A stretch of DNA of 33,522 bases from the NCBI GenBank assembly GCA_949746285.1, contig CATJZH010000142.1, forward strand, positions 1 through 33,522, read 5' to 3'. How positions within the stretch are numbered: the stretch's first letter is position 1; each line of letters starts with the position of its first letter. The position numbers and the translations under genes are program-made. The DNA is from an uncultured Clostridia bacterium (GTDB lineage: Bacteria; Bacillota; Clostridia; TANB77; CAG-508). Positions 10,563 through 19,517 of this stretch are shown here, one piece after another. Below the pieces are notes generated by a model that saw only the letters and a list, made by a program, of their open reading frames with translations, did no database searches and had not been told where the DNA came from.

Positions 10563-11654
10563 ATGGAGATTAGTAGACCTACTATTATGGAAGTTGATTT
10601 GGCTGCATTGGAATTTAATATAACACAAATAAAGAACTTTGTTGGAAAAAATGTTCAAATTATGCCAGTTATTAAAGCAAATGCATATGGTACCTATATA
10701 AATAAACTTGATTATATAATAAATAAATTTGAAATTGTTGCAGTAGCACTTGTAGATGAAGCAGTAGCTCTAAGAAATATGGGATATAGTAAAGAGATAT
10801 TTGTACTAAATCAACCAGATAAACAAGAAATTGAAAAGATTATAAAATACAATATAACAGTAGGGATTACTGATATTTCTTTTGTTAGAGAATTAGGAAA
10901 CAGAACTAAAAATAGTAAAATACATATAGAAGTAGATACAGGAATGGGAAGAACAGGTGTAAATCCTAAAAATTTGATGGGCTTTATAACAGAAATTCAA
11001 AAATATACTAATATATGTATAGATGGAATATATACACATCTTTCATCAGCAGATACAGACCATGAGTATACAGAAAACCAATTACAAATTTTTAATGAAT
11101 GTGTATGTGAAGCTAAAGGAAGATTAAAATTAAAATATATACATTGTTTAGCTTCAAATGGTATTCTAAATTTTTGTAAAAATTCTTATAATATTGTAAG
11201 ACCAGGAATTATTTTATATGGATATGAGGCTGGAGAAAATACTTTTGAAAAAATTAATCTAAAACCAGTTTGTAAATTAAAGTCTAAAATAACTTTTTTA
11301 AAAGAAGTAGCTGCAAATATTTCTATAAGTTATTCAAGAAAGTTTATAACTACAAGAAAAAGTAAAATTGCAACTATTCCGATAGGATATGCAGATGGTT
11401 TAAGAAGAGAACTTTCTGGTAAGGGATATGTTGTTATAAATAATGAAAAAGCACCAATTGTTGGAACGATTTGTATGGATAGTATTATGGTAGATGTAAC
11501 AGATTTAAAAAATGTTTCAGTTGCAACAGATGTATATATTTGGGATAATAAAATAATAACATTAGAAGATATTGCAAATTTGACAGGAACAATAAATTAT
11601 GAGATATTAAGTACAATATCAGATAGAGTTCCAAGAAAATTTATTGAAAGGTAG
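10563..11654 (+). CDS. alr: Alanine racemase
   Basis: PVIKANAYG PLP-Lys motif, EVDTGMGRTG, GYADGL, CMDSIMVDVT; ATG at 10563 preferred over GTG at 10551. Confidence 0.94.
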   Translation: MEISRPTIMEVDLAALEFNITQIKNFVGKNVQIMPVIKANAYGTYINKLDYIINKFEIVAVALVDEAVALRNMGYSKEIFVLNQPDKQEIEKIIKYNITVGITDISFVRELGNRTKNSKIHIEVDTGMGRTGVNPKNLMGFITEIQKYTNICIDGIYTHLSSADTDHEYTENQLQIFNECVCEAKGRLKLKYIHCLASNGILNFCKNSYNIVRPGIILYGYEAGENTFEKINLKPVCKLKSKITFLKEVAANISISYSRKFITTRKSKIATIPIGYADGLRRELSGKGYVVINNEKAPIVGTICMDSIMVDVTDLKNVSVATDVYIWDNKIITLEDIANLTGTINYEILSTISDRVPRKFIER

Positions 11655-11659
11655 TTAAT

Positions 11660-12451
11660 ATGTTTAATGTTAAAAGTGATGAAATAGTATATAAAAATAA
11701 AAATGGAATTGAATATATACAATTTAAAAAATTATTAGACTTAAATATAAAACATGCATATACTTTAAAAGGTGAAGGAATAGATTTTAATGTAAAAGGA
11801 GAAAAAGAGCTAGAATGTAATAAAAAACTTTTTGATGCATTAGAAATAGATATTGAAACTTGTACAAAACCTATTCAAACACATACTAGTAAAGTTAGAT
11901 GTGTAAATAGAGTAATGAGCAAATTGGAACTCGAAAATGTAGATGGTTTAATTACAAATCAAAAAGGAATTACTTTAGCAACTACAAATGCAGATTGTAT
12001 TTTATTTTTATTTTATGATCCAATTGAAAAAGTTATAGCAAATGTTCATTCTGGTTGGAAGGGTACTTTTCAAAAGATTTCTGAGAAAACTGTTACAAAA
12101 ATGATAAATTATTACAAATGCAAGCCAGAAAATATATTGTGTTTTATATGTCCAAGCATACGCAAATGCCATTTTGAAGTAGATGAGGATGTAAAATTGT
12201 TATGTGAAAGTATTTTTAATTTTACAAATCAGGTAGAAAAATTTATTGAAAAAGGAAAAGTAATAGATGGAAAACAAAAATACTTTATAGATACAGTTTT
12301 AATAAATAGAATTATTTTAGAGGAATTAGGGATAAAAAAGGAAAATATTATAGATAGTAATTTATGTAGTGTTTGTAACAGTGATAAAATAGCTTCTTAC
12401 AGAGTGGAAGGAGCCAATTTTAAAAGAGCAACAGCAGTAATTACTTTATAA
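11660..12451 (+). CDS. pgeF: Laccase-domain / purine nucleoside phosphorylase-like protein (PgeF/YlmD family)
   Basis: [14 protein letters not shown]...[10 protein letters not shown] and HFEVDEDV motifs. Confidence 0.9.
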   Translation: MFNVKSDEIVYKNKNGIEYIQFKKLLDLNIKHAYTLKGEGIDFNVKGEKELECNKKLFDALEIDIETCTKPIQTHTSKVRCVNRVMSKLELENVDGLITNQKGITLATTNADCILFLFYDPIEKVIANVHSGWKGTFQKISEKTVTKMINYYKCKPENILCFICPSIRKCHFEVDEDVKLLCESIFNFTNQVEKFIEKGKVIDGKQKYFIDTVLINRIILEELGIKKENIIDSNLCSVCNSDKIASYRVEGANFKRATAVITL

Positions 12452-12468
12452 ATGAAAGTAGGATAGTT

Positions 12469-13023
12469 ATGTTTGAAAAGTTGGAAGAAATAGAAGAGGT
12501 AGTAAAAAGATGTAGTAAATGCAATTTATGTAAAAATAGAACTAATATTGTTTTTGGAACTGGTAATGAAAATGCAGATGTAATGTTTATAGGCGAAGGA
12601 CCTGGGGCAGACGAAGATAGAGAAGGAATACCTTTCGTTGGAAAAGCTGGTAAGTTAATGAATCAAGCATTTTTAGGAATTGGAATTTCTAGGGAAGATG
12701 TATATATTGGAAACATTGTAAAGTGTAGACCTCCAAATAATAGAACACCACTTAAAGAAGAAGCTGATGCATGTTTAGATTATTTAAGAAATCAGGTTTT
12801 AATAATAAAACCTAAAATAGTAGTATTGCTTGGGAATACAGCACTAAAAAATATTTTGGGAGAACAATATGGAATCACAGCTTCAAGAGGAAAGTGGATA
12901 GAAAAGAAGGGAATTAAGTATTTACCAACATTTCATCCAGCAGCTTTGCTTAGAGATGAAAGTAAAAAAATAGATTTTTGGAATGACTTAAAATTAGTTA
13001 AACAAGAGATGTCAAATTTGTAA
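12469..13023 (+). CDS. Family 4 (Fe-S) uracil-DNA glycosylase
   Basis: [58 protein letters not shown]. Confidence 0.94.
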   Translation: MFEKLEEIEEVVKRCSKCNLCKNRTNIVFGTGNENADVMFIGEGPGADEDREGIPFVGKAGKLMNQAFLGIGISREDVYIGNIVKCRPPNNRTPLKEEADACLDYLRNQVLIIKPKIVVLLGNTALKNILGEQYGITASRGKWIEKKGIKYLPTFHPAALLRDESKKIDFWNDLKLVKQEMSNL

Positions 13024-13026
13024 GTA

Positions 13027-13054
13027 AAAAAGATGGATTTTTATCCATCTTTTA
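13027..13054. terminator. Bidirectional terminator between convergent genes
   Basis: aaaagatggatttttatccatctttt with A- and T-tracts. Confidence 0.8.
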
Positions 13055-14185
13055 ATATTCTTTTTGTCTAAATGTTTCTTCAACTAATAATTTTAATTTA
13101 TCAAATAGCTTTTGAAAGAACTGGAAACCATATGTGTGTTGCTGAGTACTTGATAGTTCTTTAGAAATTGAGTCTAATGTTAATATGTTTCCATACTTTA
13201 ATATAAATTCTTTCTTTTCTTGAACTTGTCTTATTATATCTGCAGAAAAGTCATTATAAAAGTTATAATTTTCTGTATTTATAAGTAAAGATTTAAAATC
13301 GTCTAATTTATATTCAAATTCTTCTACATCTTCTAATGTTCTTACAGAATTTAATTCGCTATTAAAACAATTTAATATAATAGCATTTTGAGTTTCAAGT
13401 GTTTTTTCAAATATAATTTGTTTTAGATTTTCAATTTTTGAATTTATATTTCTAACTTTATTAATACTAGAATTATCTTCTGAACAAATAGATAAATTAT
13501 ATATTTCATTTGAAAGCCTTGATTCATATTCACAAATTAAATCGAAATTCTTTTCTATTTCAGAATAAGCTTTACTACTAGATTTAGCTATAAATGTATT
13601 TTTAAAAATATCATCACTATATAAGGTACTATGATATAGCGGATAAGAACCTGTAAAATAAATCATTTCATTAAGTAAAGCTGTTTGCAATGGATAAAAG
13701 TCGGGACTTTCTGTAGAAAGCTCCATATTATAATATTTTACAGTATCTAGTGGAGAATTTGTTGCAACAGCTGCCATATGTTGAACAGCAGCTTCATTAA
13801 GTGCCATACCATCATCTGCAGTACCTTTCATGTTATAAAGTCCAAGTCTTAATAATTTTCCTCTTTTGTTTTTTACTTCTTGAATAAAATGCAATGATTC
13901 ATGTATAGCTAATGTATTTAAATCTTCTAAATCCATATTTTTACTAAAGTATATAGAATTATTTTTATAGAAATATTTTGCCATAGCCATGTCATTAGGC
14001 ATTTCTGCAATATACATATCTAGCTTTGTAATAGAATCAAATAAATCTTGTTTATCAATATTATGTTCTGGAAAAGCACTAGTTATTTTTTCAGATATAT
14101 TAGAAGCAATTTTATTTATTTCTAATGTATTTAATTTACCAACTATATTTATTCCTTCATTTTTTAATGTAGAACTTATACTCAT
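13052..14185 (-). CDS. Putative zinc metallopeptidase (gluzincin-like), uncharacterised
   Basis: LAIHESLHFIQE (HExxH) about 30 residues before ALNEAAVQH (candidate third Glu ligand); no signal peptide seen. Confidence 0.55.
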   Translation of the reverse strand: MSISSTLKNEGINIVGKLNTLEINKIASNISEKITSAFPEHNIDKQDLFDSITKLDMYIAEMPNDMAMAKYFYKNNSIYFSKNMDLEDLNTLAIHESLHFIQEVKNKRGKLLRLGLYNMKGTADDGMALNEAAVQHMAAVATNSPLDTVKYYNMELSTESPDFYPLQTALLNEMIYFTGSYPLYHSTLYSDDIFKNTFIAKSSSKAYSEIEKNFDLICEYESRLSNEIYNLSICSEDNSSINKVRNINSKIENLKQIIFEKTLETQNAIILNCFNSELNSVRTLEDVEEFEYKLDDFKSLLINTENYNFYNDFSADIIRQVQEKKEFILKYGNILTLDSISKELSSTQQHTYGFQFFQKLFDKLKLLVEETFRQKEY

Positions 14186-14406
14186 AATAACTCCTCAAAT
14201 CTTTAGTATATATAATATTATACAACAAAAAAGCTAAATATAAATATCAACTTTATTAAGAAAGTATTACATTTTAGTTACAAAGCCAATATTTTCAAGT
14301 GTTACTAAAATTTAATATGTAGAAAATAGGTTTATGAAAGTATTATTTTCCGTAGACATATATATATTGAAAAAAAGCTTAAACTCGTGATACTAAAGAA
14401 ATAGAC

Positions 14407-14434
14407 TTGTTTTCGCTTTTTAAAAGAGTATAAT
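14407..14434 (+). promoter_or_regulatory. Sigma-A-like promoter for the dockerin-peptidase gene
   Basis: TTGTTT-N16-TATAAT. Confidence 0.5.
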
Positions 14435-14467
14435 AGAATTAATTTATATTTGAAAGAGAGTAAAGTG

Positions 14468-16525
14468 ATGAAAAATTTGTTGAAAGTAAGTAAAGAAAAG
14501 TTAACAATTGCAATGTCTACTTTTCTTGCAGGAATAGTTTTGACAGGATCAGTTTTTGCAGCTGATTTTGAATTAGAACTTACAAATGAATTTAAAGAAT
14601 GGAATAAATTATCACCAGAAGAAAAAGAAGTTATAGATATGCCTCAATCTTTTTCGTTTGAGATTCCTAATAGTATATTAAAAAAATATAAAACTCCAAC
14701 TTTAGTAGGAGCGTTAAAAAGAAATGGAAGAGTAAATCTAAAAAATGTTTCTGCAACTACCTCAGATTCAAGATTTAGTTTAGCAGATGATTTAAATATG
14801 AGAGTAGAAAATCAAGAATCAACAAATGAATGTTGGGCTTTTTCTGTAATTAAATCTATGGAAACAAATATAGCTTTAAAAAATGGAGATACTAATTTAA
14901 GAGATTTTTCAGAAAGACATATGGATTATTCATTAATAAAAACTTTTACAGATGGAGAAAATGAAAATTCTTTAAATAGAGAAGCAGGAGATGGTGGATT
15001 ACCTATAATGGGACTTGCATATTTAACAAATGGGCAAGGAGCAATATTGGAAGAATCAATGCCATTTGAAAATAATGCAGATAAGATTTCTTTGGAAAGT
15101 ATAGATAATAAAGAAATTGACACAATTGCAACAGGTTATTCAGTTTTACCAACTATAAGCAAAAGTTATGAAAAAGATAGTAGTGGAAATACAGTATCAG
15201 TTACATACAAAGATGCAAATGGAAAAGTTTTATCAGATGAAGAAGTAGCAGGAATTAGAAATATAATAAAAGAACATCTAATAAACAATGGAGCAATAGC
15301 TGGATTTACAGCAGGGTCAAAAAGTGAATTTTACAATGGTTCTACAATTTTTGCTTCGTCAGCGTATAATTGTAATAATTCATCTACAGTAAGAGACCAT
15401 GCAATAACAATAGTTGGATGGGATGATAATTATTCAAAAGATAATTTTAAAGAAGGTAGAAAACCTTCTAGAGATGGTGCATATATTGTACTAAACTCAT
15501 ATGGAGAAGAAGTATTTGATTTTGGATATGTTTACATATCATATGAAGACTTTTTTATAGAAAGTGAAATATATGGTATAACATCAACATCAAATAAAGA
15601 TTATGATAATTTATATCAACATGACTTCTTCGGAGGAATTTTAAAATTAGGTTCTGCAGGTTCAAATACAGGTTATTATGCTAGTGTTTATGACAGAGAT
15701 CCTTCAAAAACTGAAGTGCTAAATAGTGTAGGAGTTACTGTTTCAGACTATGTAAATTTAGAAATATATGTTAACCCTAAAGGAAATACTTTAAAAGATA
15801 CTGATTTAATTAAAGTTGGAAATACTACATCTGTTTTAGAACCAGGATATCATAGAATAAATATAAATCCTATATATTTAAAAGGAGATACATTTGCAAT
15901 AGTTATAAAACAAACAGCAATACAAGGAGAAAAATTTAATTTTGAAATAGAAGCTAATGTTGCAAATACAGCATATAGCGAAGTAGATTCTGAAAATAAA
16001 AGTTATATTTCATTAGATGGAGAAACTTGGACAAACCTTTCAGCACTGAATGTAGAAGGTGTAGATATGAGTAAGTCAGATGTTTGTATAAAAGGTTTTA
16101 CAACTGAAACAGCAATACCAGAAGCACCATCATCAAATGTATATAAAATTGAAAATGAATATATATTAAATATTAAATATAATAGTTCAAAAGGAGAAGT
16201 ATTAGGAAACATAAAAACAGCCTCAGATGTAACAATATGTGATGATGAAGGAAATGAAATTTTAGACAATAATGAAATTATAAAAACTGGAATGAAATTA
16301 AAATTATCTGATAATTCTGAATATATTTTAATTGTAAGAGGGGATACTAATTGTGATGGAAATTTAACATTGACAGATTTATCTAAATTATTGCTTCATT
16401 ACAATGAAACTAAAGGATTTGAATTAGAAGGAAATGCAGTTAAAGCAGCAGATCTGAATTTTGATGGAAAAATAACACTTACAGATTTATCTCAACTTTT
16501 AGTTTTATATAATTCAATAGATTAA
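14468..16525 (+). CDS. Secreted papain-like (C1) cysteine peptidase with C-terminal type-I dockerin
   Basis: Signal peptide (...FLAGIVLTGSVFAADF); NQESTNECWAFSVIKSMETN, DHAITIVGWDD, YIVLNSYGEEVFDFGYVYISYED (Q/C-H-N); dockerin repeats GDTNCDGNLTLTDLSKLLLHYN and ADLNFDGKITLTDLSQLLVLYN. ORF open from 14450. Confidence 0.9.
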   Translation: MKNLLKVSKEKLTIAMSTFLAGIVLTGSVFAADFELELTNEFKEWNKLSPEEKEVIDMPQSFSFEIPNSILKKYKTPTLVGALKRNGRVNLKNVSATTSDSRFSLADDLNMRVENQESTNECWAFSVIKSMETNIALKNGDTNLRDFSERHMDYSLIKTFTDGENENSLNREAGDGGLPIMGLAYLTNGQGAILEESMPFENNADKISLESIDNKEIDTIATGYSVLPTISKSYEKDSSGNTVSVTYKDANGKVLSDEEVAGIRNIIKEHLINNGAIAGFTAGSKSEFYNGSTIFASSAYNCNNSSTVRDHAITIVGWDDNYSKDNFKEGRKPSRDGAYIVLNSYGEEVFDFGYVYISYEDFFIESEIYGITSTSNKDYDNLYQHDFFGGILKLGSAGSNTGYYASVYDRDPSKTEVLNSVGVTVSDYVNLEIYVNPKGNTLKDTDLIKVGNTTSVLEPGYHRININPIYLKGDTFAIVIKQTAIQGEKFNFEIEANVANTAYSEVDSENKSYISLDGETWTNLSALNVEGVDMSKSDVCIKGFTTETAIPEAPSSNVYKIENEYILNIKYNSSKGEVLGNIKTASDVTICDDEGNEILDNNEIIKTGMKLKLSDNSEYILIVRGDTNCDGNLTLTDLSKLLLHYNETKGFELEGNAVKAADLNFDGKITLTDLSQLLVLYNSID

Positions 16526-16613
16526 TTATGTTATTAAAATGTAATAAAAAAAACAAGAAAATTACTTGATTTTTCTAACATAAAAAGTTATACTTAAGGA
16601 AAGGAGTGTTCAT

Positions 16614-17384
16614 ATGAAGAAGAAGTTATTAAAAGTTACAATTATAGCACTATTATTAGTAATAATGTATAGCACTATTGCTAATGCATTCAGCTTCACA
16701 GTGTCAATGACACCAAGTAGCTCTAATCTTGATGTGTCTACTGAATTTACTATAATGGTAAAAATAGCTAATTTAGATGTAGGTACAAATGGAATAAATA
16801 CATTATCAGGTACTTTAAATTATGATGAAGATGTATTCGAACCTATAAATGATAGCAGCATAGATGGACAAAATGGATGGCGTCCTACTTATAATGCAGA
16901 AAATAAAAAAATTACATTATTAAAAGAATTATTTGTAAAATCAGAAGAAAATATTTTTACAGTAACTCTTAAAACAAAAGCAGATGTGCCAGACGGAACA
17001 GTTGGAAAAGTAGAATTTGTAGGAATTATGGCTTCTAATAGTGAGAATGATATTACAGCATCTGATATTTCAACTTCAATTACAGTAGGTGGAGATGGGC
17101 AAAGCTCAGCAAATATCACAAATGAAAGAAATTCATCAGCAAATCTTATTATTAGGCCTACAAACAATACAATAGTATCTCCTAATATTAATAATACAGA
17201 AAACAATACAGTAAACAATACTAATACTTATGTACCAGGATATTTAAATCAAGACAATTCAACAGATGAAGATATGCCATATACAGGTATAGAAGATACA
17301 TTGGTTTATTTTGTAGGAGCAGCTATTATATTAGCAATTGTATTTTATATAAAATTTGAAAAAGTAAATAAAGAAATGATGTAA
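16614..17384 (+). CDS. Single-cohesin surface protein with Asn/Thr-rich stalk and C-terminal MPYTG-TM-basic anchor
   Basis: Signal peptide; TEFTIMVKIANLDVGTNGINTLSGTLNYDEDVFEPI...VTLKTKADVPDGTVGKVEFVG cohesin-like pattern; MPYTGIEDTLVYFVGAAIILAIVFYIKFEKVNKEMM. Confidence 0.78.
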   Translation: MKKKLLKVTIIALLLVIMYSTIANAFSFTVSMTPSSSNLDVSTEFTIMVKIANLDVGTNGINTLSGTLNYDEDVFEPINDSSIDGQNGWRPTYNAENKKITLLKELFVKSEENIFTVTLKTKADVPDGTVGKVEFVGIMASNSENDITASDISTSITVGGDGQSSANITNERNSSANLIIRPTNNTIVSPNINNTENNTVNNTNTYVPGYLNQDNSTDEDMPYTGIEDTLVYFVGAAIILAIVFYIKFEKVNKEMM

Positions 17385-17387
17385 TAT

Positions 17388-17424
17388 AAAAAAAGAGGCG
17401 ACTAAAAGGTTGCCTCTTTTTTTT
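17388..17424 (+). terminator. Rho-independent terminator after the cohesin gene
   Basis: aaaaagaggcgac-taaaa-ggttgcctctttttttt. Confidence 0.9.
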
Positions 17425-17524
17425 CGAATATTTTATATAGTTAGTTAATAATTATATAAAATATTTGAAAAATAAAAAACGATAATATATAATAAGGATA
17501 CTATAAAATTAAAGGATGTATTAA

Positions 17525-19429
17525 ATGAAATTAATAATAACAGAAAAACCTTCAGTAGCAATGGAATTTGCAAAAGTATTAAACTTAAATACAACTAAAA
17601 AAAATGGATATATAGAAGACAAAGATTGGATTATAACTTGGTGTTATGGACATTTAGTTACAATGAGTTATCCAGAGGTGTATGATGAAGAACTTAAATT
17701 TTGGAGATTAGATACATTACCTTTTATACCAAAAGAATGGAAATATGAAGTTATATCTGGAGGAATTCAAGCAAAACAATTCGAGATAGTGAAAAAATTG
17801 CTACAAAGAGAAGATGTAACAGAAATTTATAACGCAGGTGACTCTGGACGTGAAGGAGAATATATTCAAAGACTAGTATTTATGATGGCAAACCCAAATC
17901 CAAAAGCAGAGATGAAAAGAGTTTGGATAGACTCACAAACAGAAGAAGAAATACAAAGAGGAATAAAAGAAGCTAAAGATTTAAAAGAATATGATAGTTT
18001 ATCAGACTCAGCATATTTAAGAGCAAAAGAAGATTATTTAATCGGTATAAATTTTTCTAGATTATTATCAATAATATTTGGAAGAAGAATAGCTAAAGAT
18101 ATAAATGAAGAAAAAGTTTCTATTTCAGTAGGTAGAGTAATGACATGTGTATTAGGAATGGTAGTAAGTAGGGAAAGAGAAATACGAAATTTTGTAAAAA
18201 CAAAGTACTATAAAATAATAGGAAATTTTGGCACAGAAGAATCTTCTTTTAAAGCAGAATGGAAAGTTACTGAAAATTCAAAACTATATAATAGTAATTT
18301 ATTATACAATGAAACTGGATTCAAAAAAGAAGAAACTGCTAAGAAATTTACTCATAGTTTAAAAGATAAAAAAGTAGTAGTTACAGAAATAAAAAAGTCA
18401 AAACAAAAAGAAAATGCACCATTATTATTTAATTTAGCTGAAATACAAAATGAGTGTACAAAAGTCTTTAAAATAAAACCAGATGAAACACTTGAAATTA
18501 TTCAAGAATTATATGAAAAAAAATTAGTTACATATCCTAGAACAGATGCTAGAGTTTTATCAACAGCAATAGCAAAAGAAATAGGAAAAAATCTAAATGG
18601 TTTATATAAAAATTTTAAAGATGAAGAAATAAGCAAGTATATTTCTAAAATGATAGATGAAAAATATAGTACAAATTTAGTAAAAACAAAGTATGTAAAT
18701 GATAGTAAAATAACAGATCATTATGCTATTATTCCAACAGGACAGGGATTTGAAAATTACGAAAAATTGTCTGACTTAAAAAAAGATGTATATAAACTAA
18801 TTGTAAAAAGATTTGTAGCAATATTTTATCCACCAGCAGAATATAATAAAGTAAATTTAAATCTTGACGTAGAAGGAGAAGTTTTTAGTAGTAGTGGTAA
18901 AGTATGTACAAAACAAGGATATTTAGAAGTATTAAAAAACAGAATAAAAAATGAAGAAGAGAAAGACTTAAGTATATTTACTAATTTGAAAAAAGGACAA
19001 GAAGTAAATGTTTTAAATTATGAAACTAAAGATTCAGAAACATCCCCACCATCTAGATATAATTCGGGTGGAATGGTACTTGCAATGGAAAATGCAGGAA
19101 AACTTATAGAAGATGAAGAATTAAGAGAACAAATAAAAGGAGCGGGAATAGGAACATCAGCAACAAGAGGAGAAATAATTAAAAAGTTAGAAAGAATTTC
19201 ATATATACAAATAAATGCCAAAACTCAAATTATAACACCAACTGCAAAAGGAGAAGCAATTTATGATGTTGTTAGTAAATCTATACCAGATATGTTAAAT
19301 CCAAATTTAACAGCTAGTTGGGAAAAAGGACTAGACATGGTTGCAAAAAAAGAAATTGAACCACAGATTTTTATGGATAAATTAGAAAAGTATATAACTT
19401 CAAAAATTGATAAACTAGTTTTAAAATAA
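17525..19429 (+). CDS. topB: DNA topoisomerase III
   Basis: MKLIITEKPSVAMEFAKVL Toprim start; YNAGDSGREGEYIQR; LVTYPRTDAR active site Tyr; GIGTSATRGEII. Confidence 0.94.
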   Translation: MKLIITEKPSVAMEFAKVLNLNTTKKNGYIEDKDWIITWCYGHLVTMSYPEVYDEELKFWRLDTLPFIPKEWKYEVISGGIQAKQFEIVKKLLQREDVTEIYNAGDSGREGEYIQRLVFMMANPNPKAEMKRVWIDSQTEEEIQRGIKEAKDLKEYDSLSDSAYLRAKEDYLIGINFSRLLSIIFGRRIAKDINEEKVSISVGRVMTCVLGMVVSREREIRNFVKTKYYKIIGNFGTEESSFKAEWKVTENSKLYNSNLLYNETGFKKEETAKKFTHSLKDKKVVVTEIKKSKQKENAPLLFNLAEIQNECTKVFKIKPDETLEIIQELYEKKLVTYPRTDARVLSTAIAKEIGKNLNGLYKNFKDEEISKYISKMIDEKYSTNLVKTKYVNDSKITDHYAIIPTGQGFENYEKLSDLKKDVYKLIVKRFVAIFYPPAEYNKVNLNLDVEGEVFSSSGKVCTKQGYLEVLKNRIKNEEEKDLSIFTNLKKGQEVNVLNYETKDSETSPPSRYNSGGMVLAMENAGKLIEDEELREQIKGAGIGTSATRGEIIKKLERISYIQINAKTQIITPTAKGEAIYDVVSKSIPDMLNPNLTASWEKGLDMVAKKEIEPQIFMDKLEKYITSKIDKLVLK

Positions 19430-19472
19430 AAAAAGTTCTATATCATTTTATTAAATAGATATAGAACTTTTT
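19430..19472 (+). terminator. Terminator after topB
   Basis: Perfect 15-bp stem AAAAAGTTCTATATC/GATATAGAACTTTTT. Confidence 0.85.
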
Positions 19473-19517
19473 ATGTAAAATTCTCATAATATGTAGCATT
19501 AGATATTATGAGGAGGA

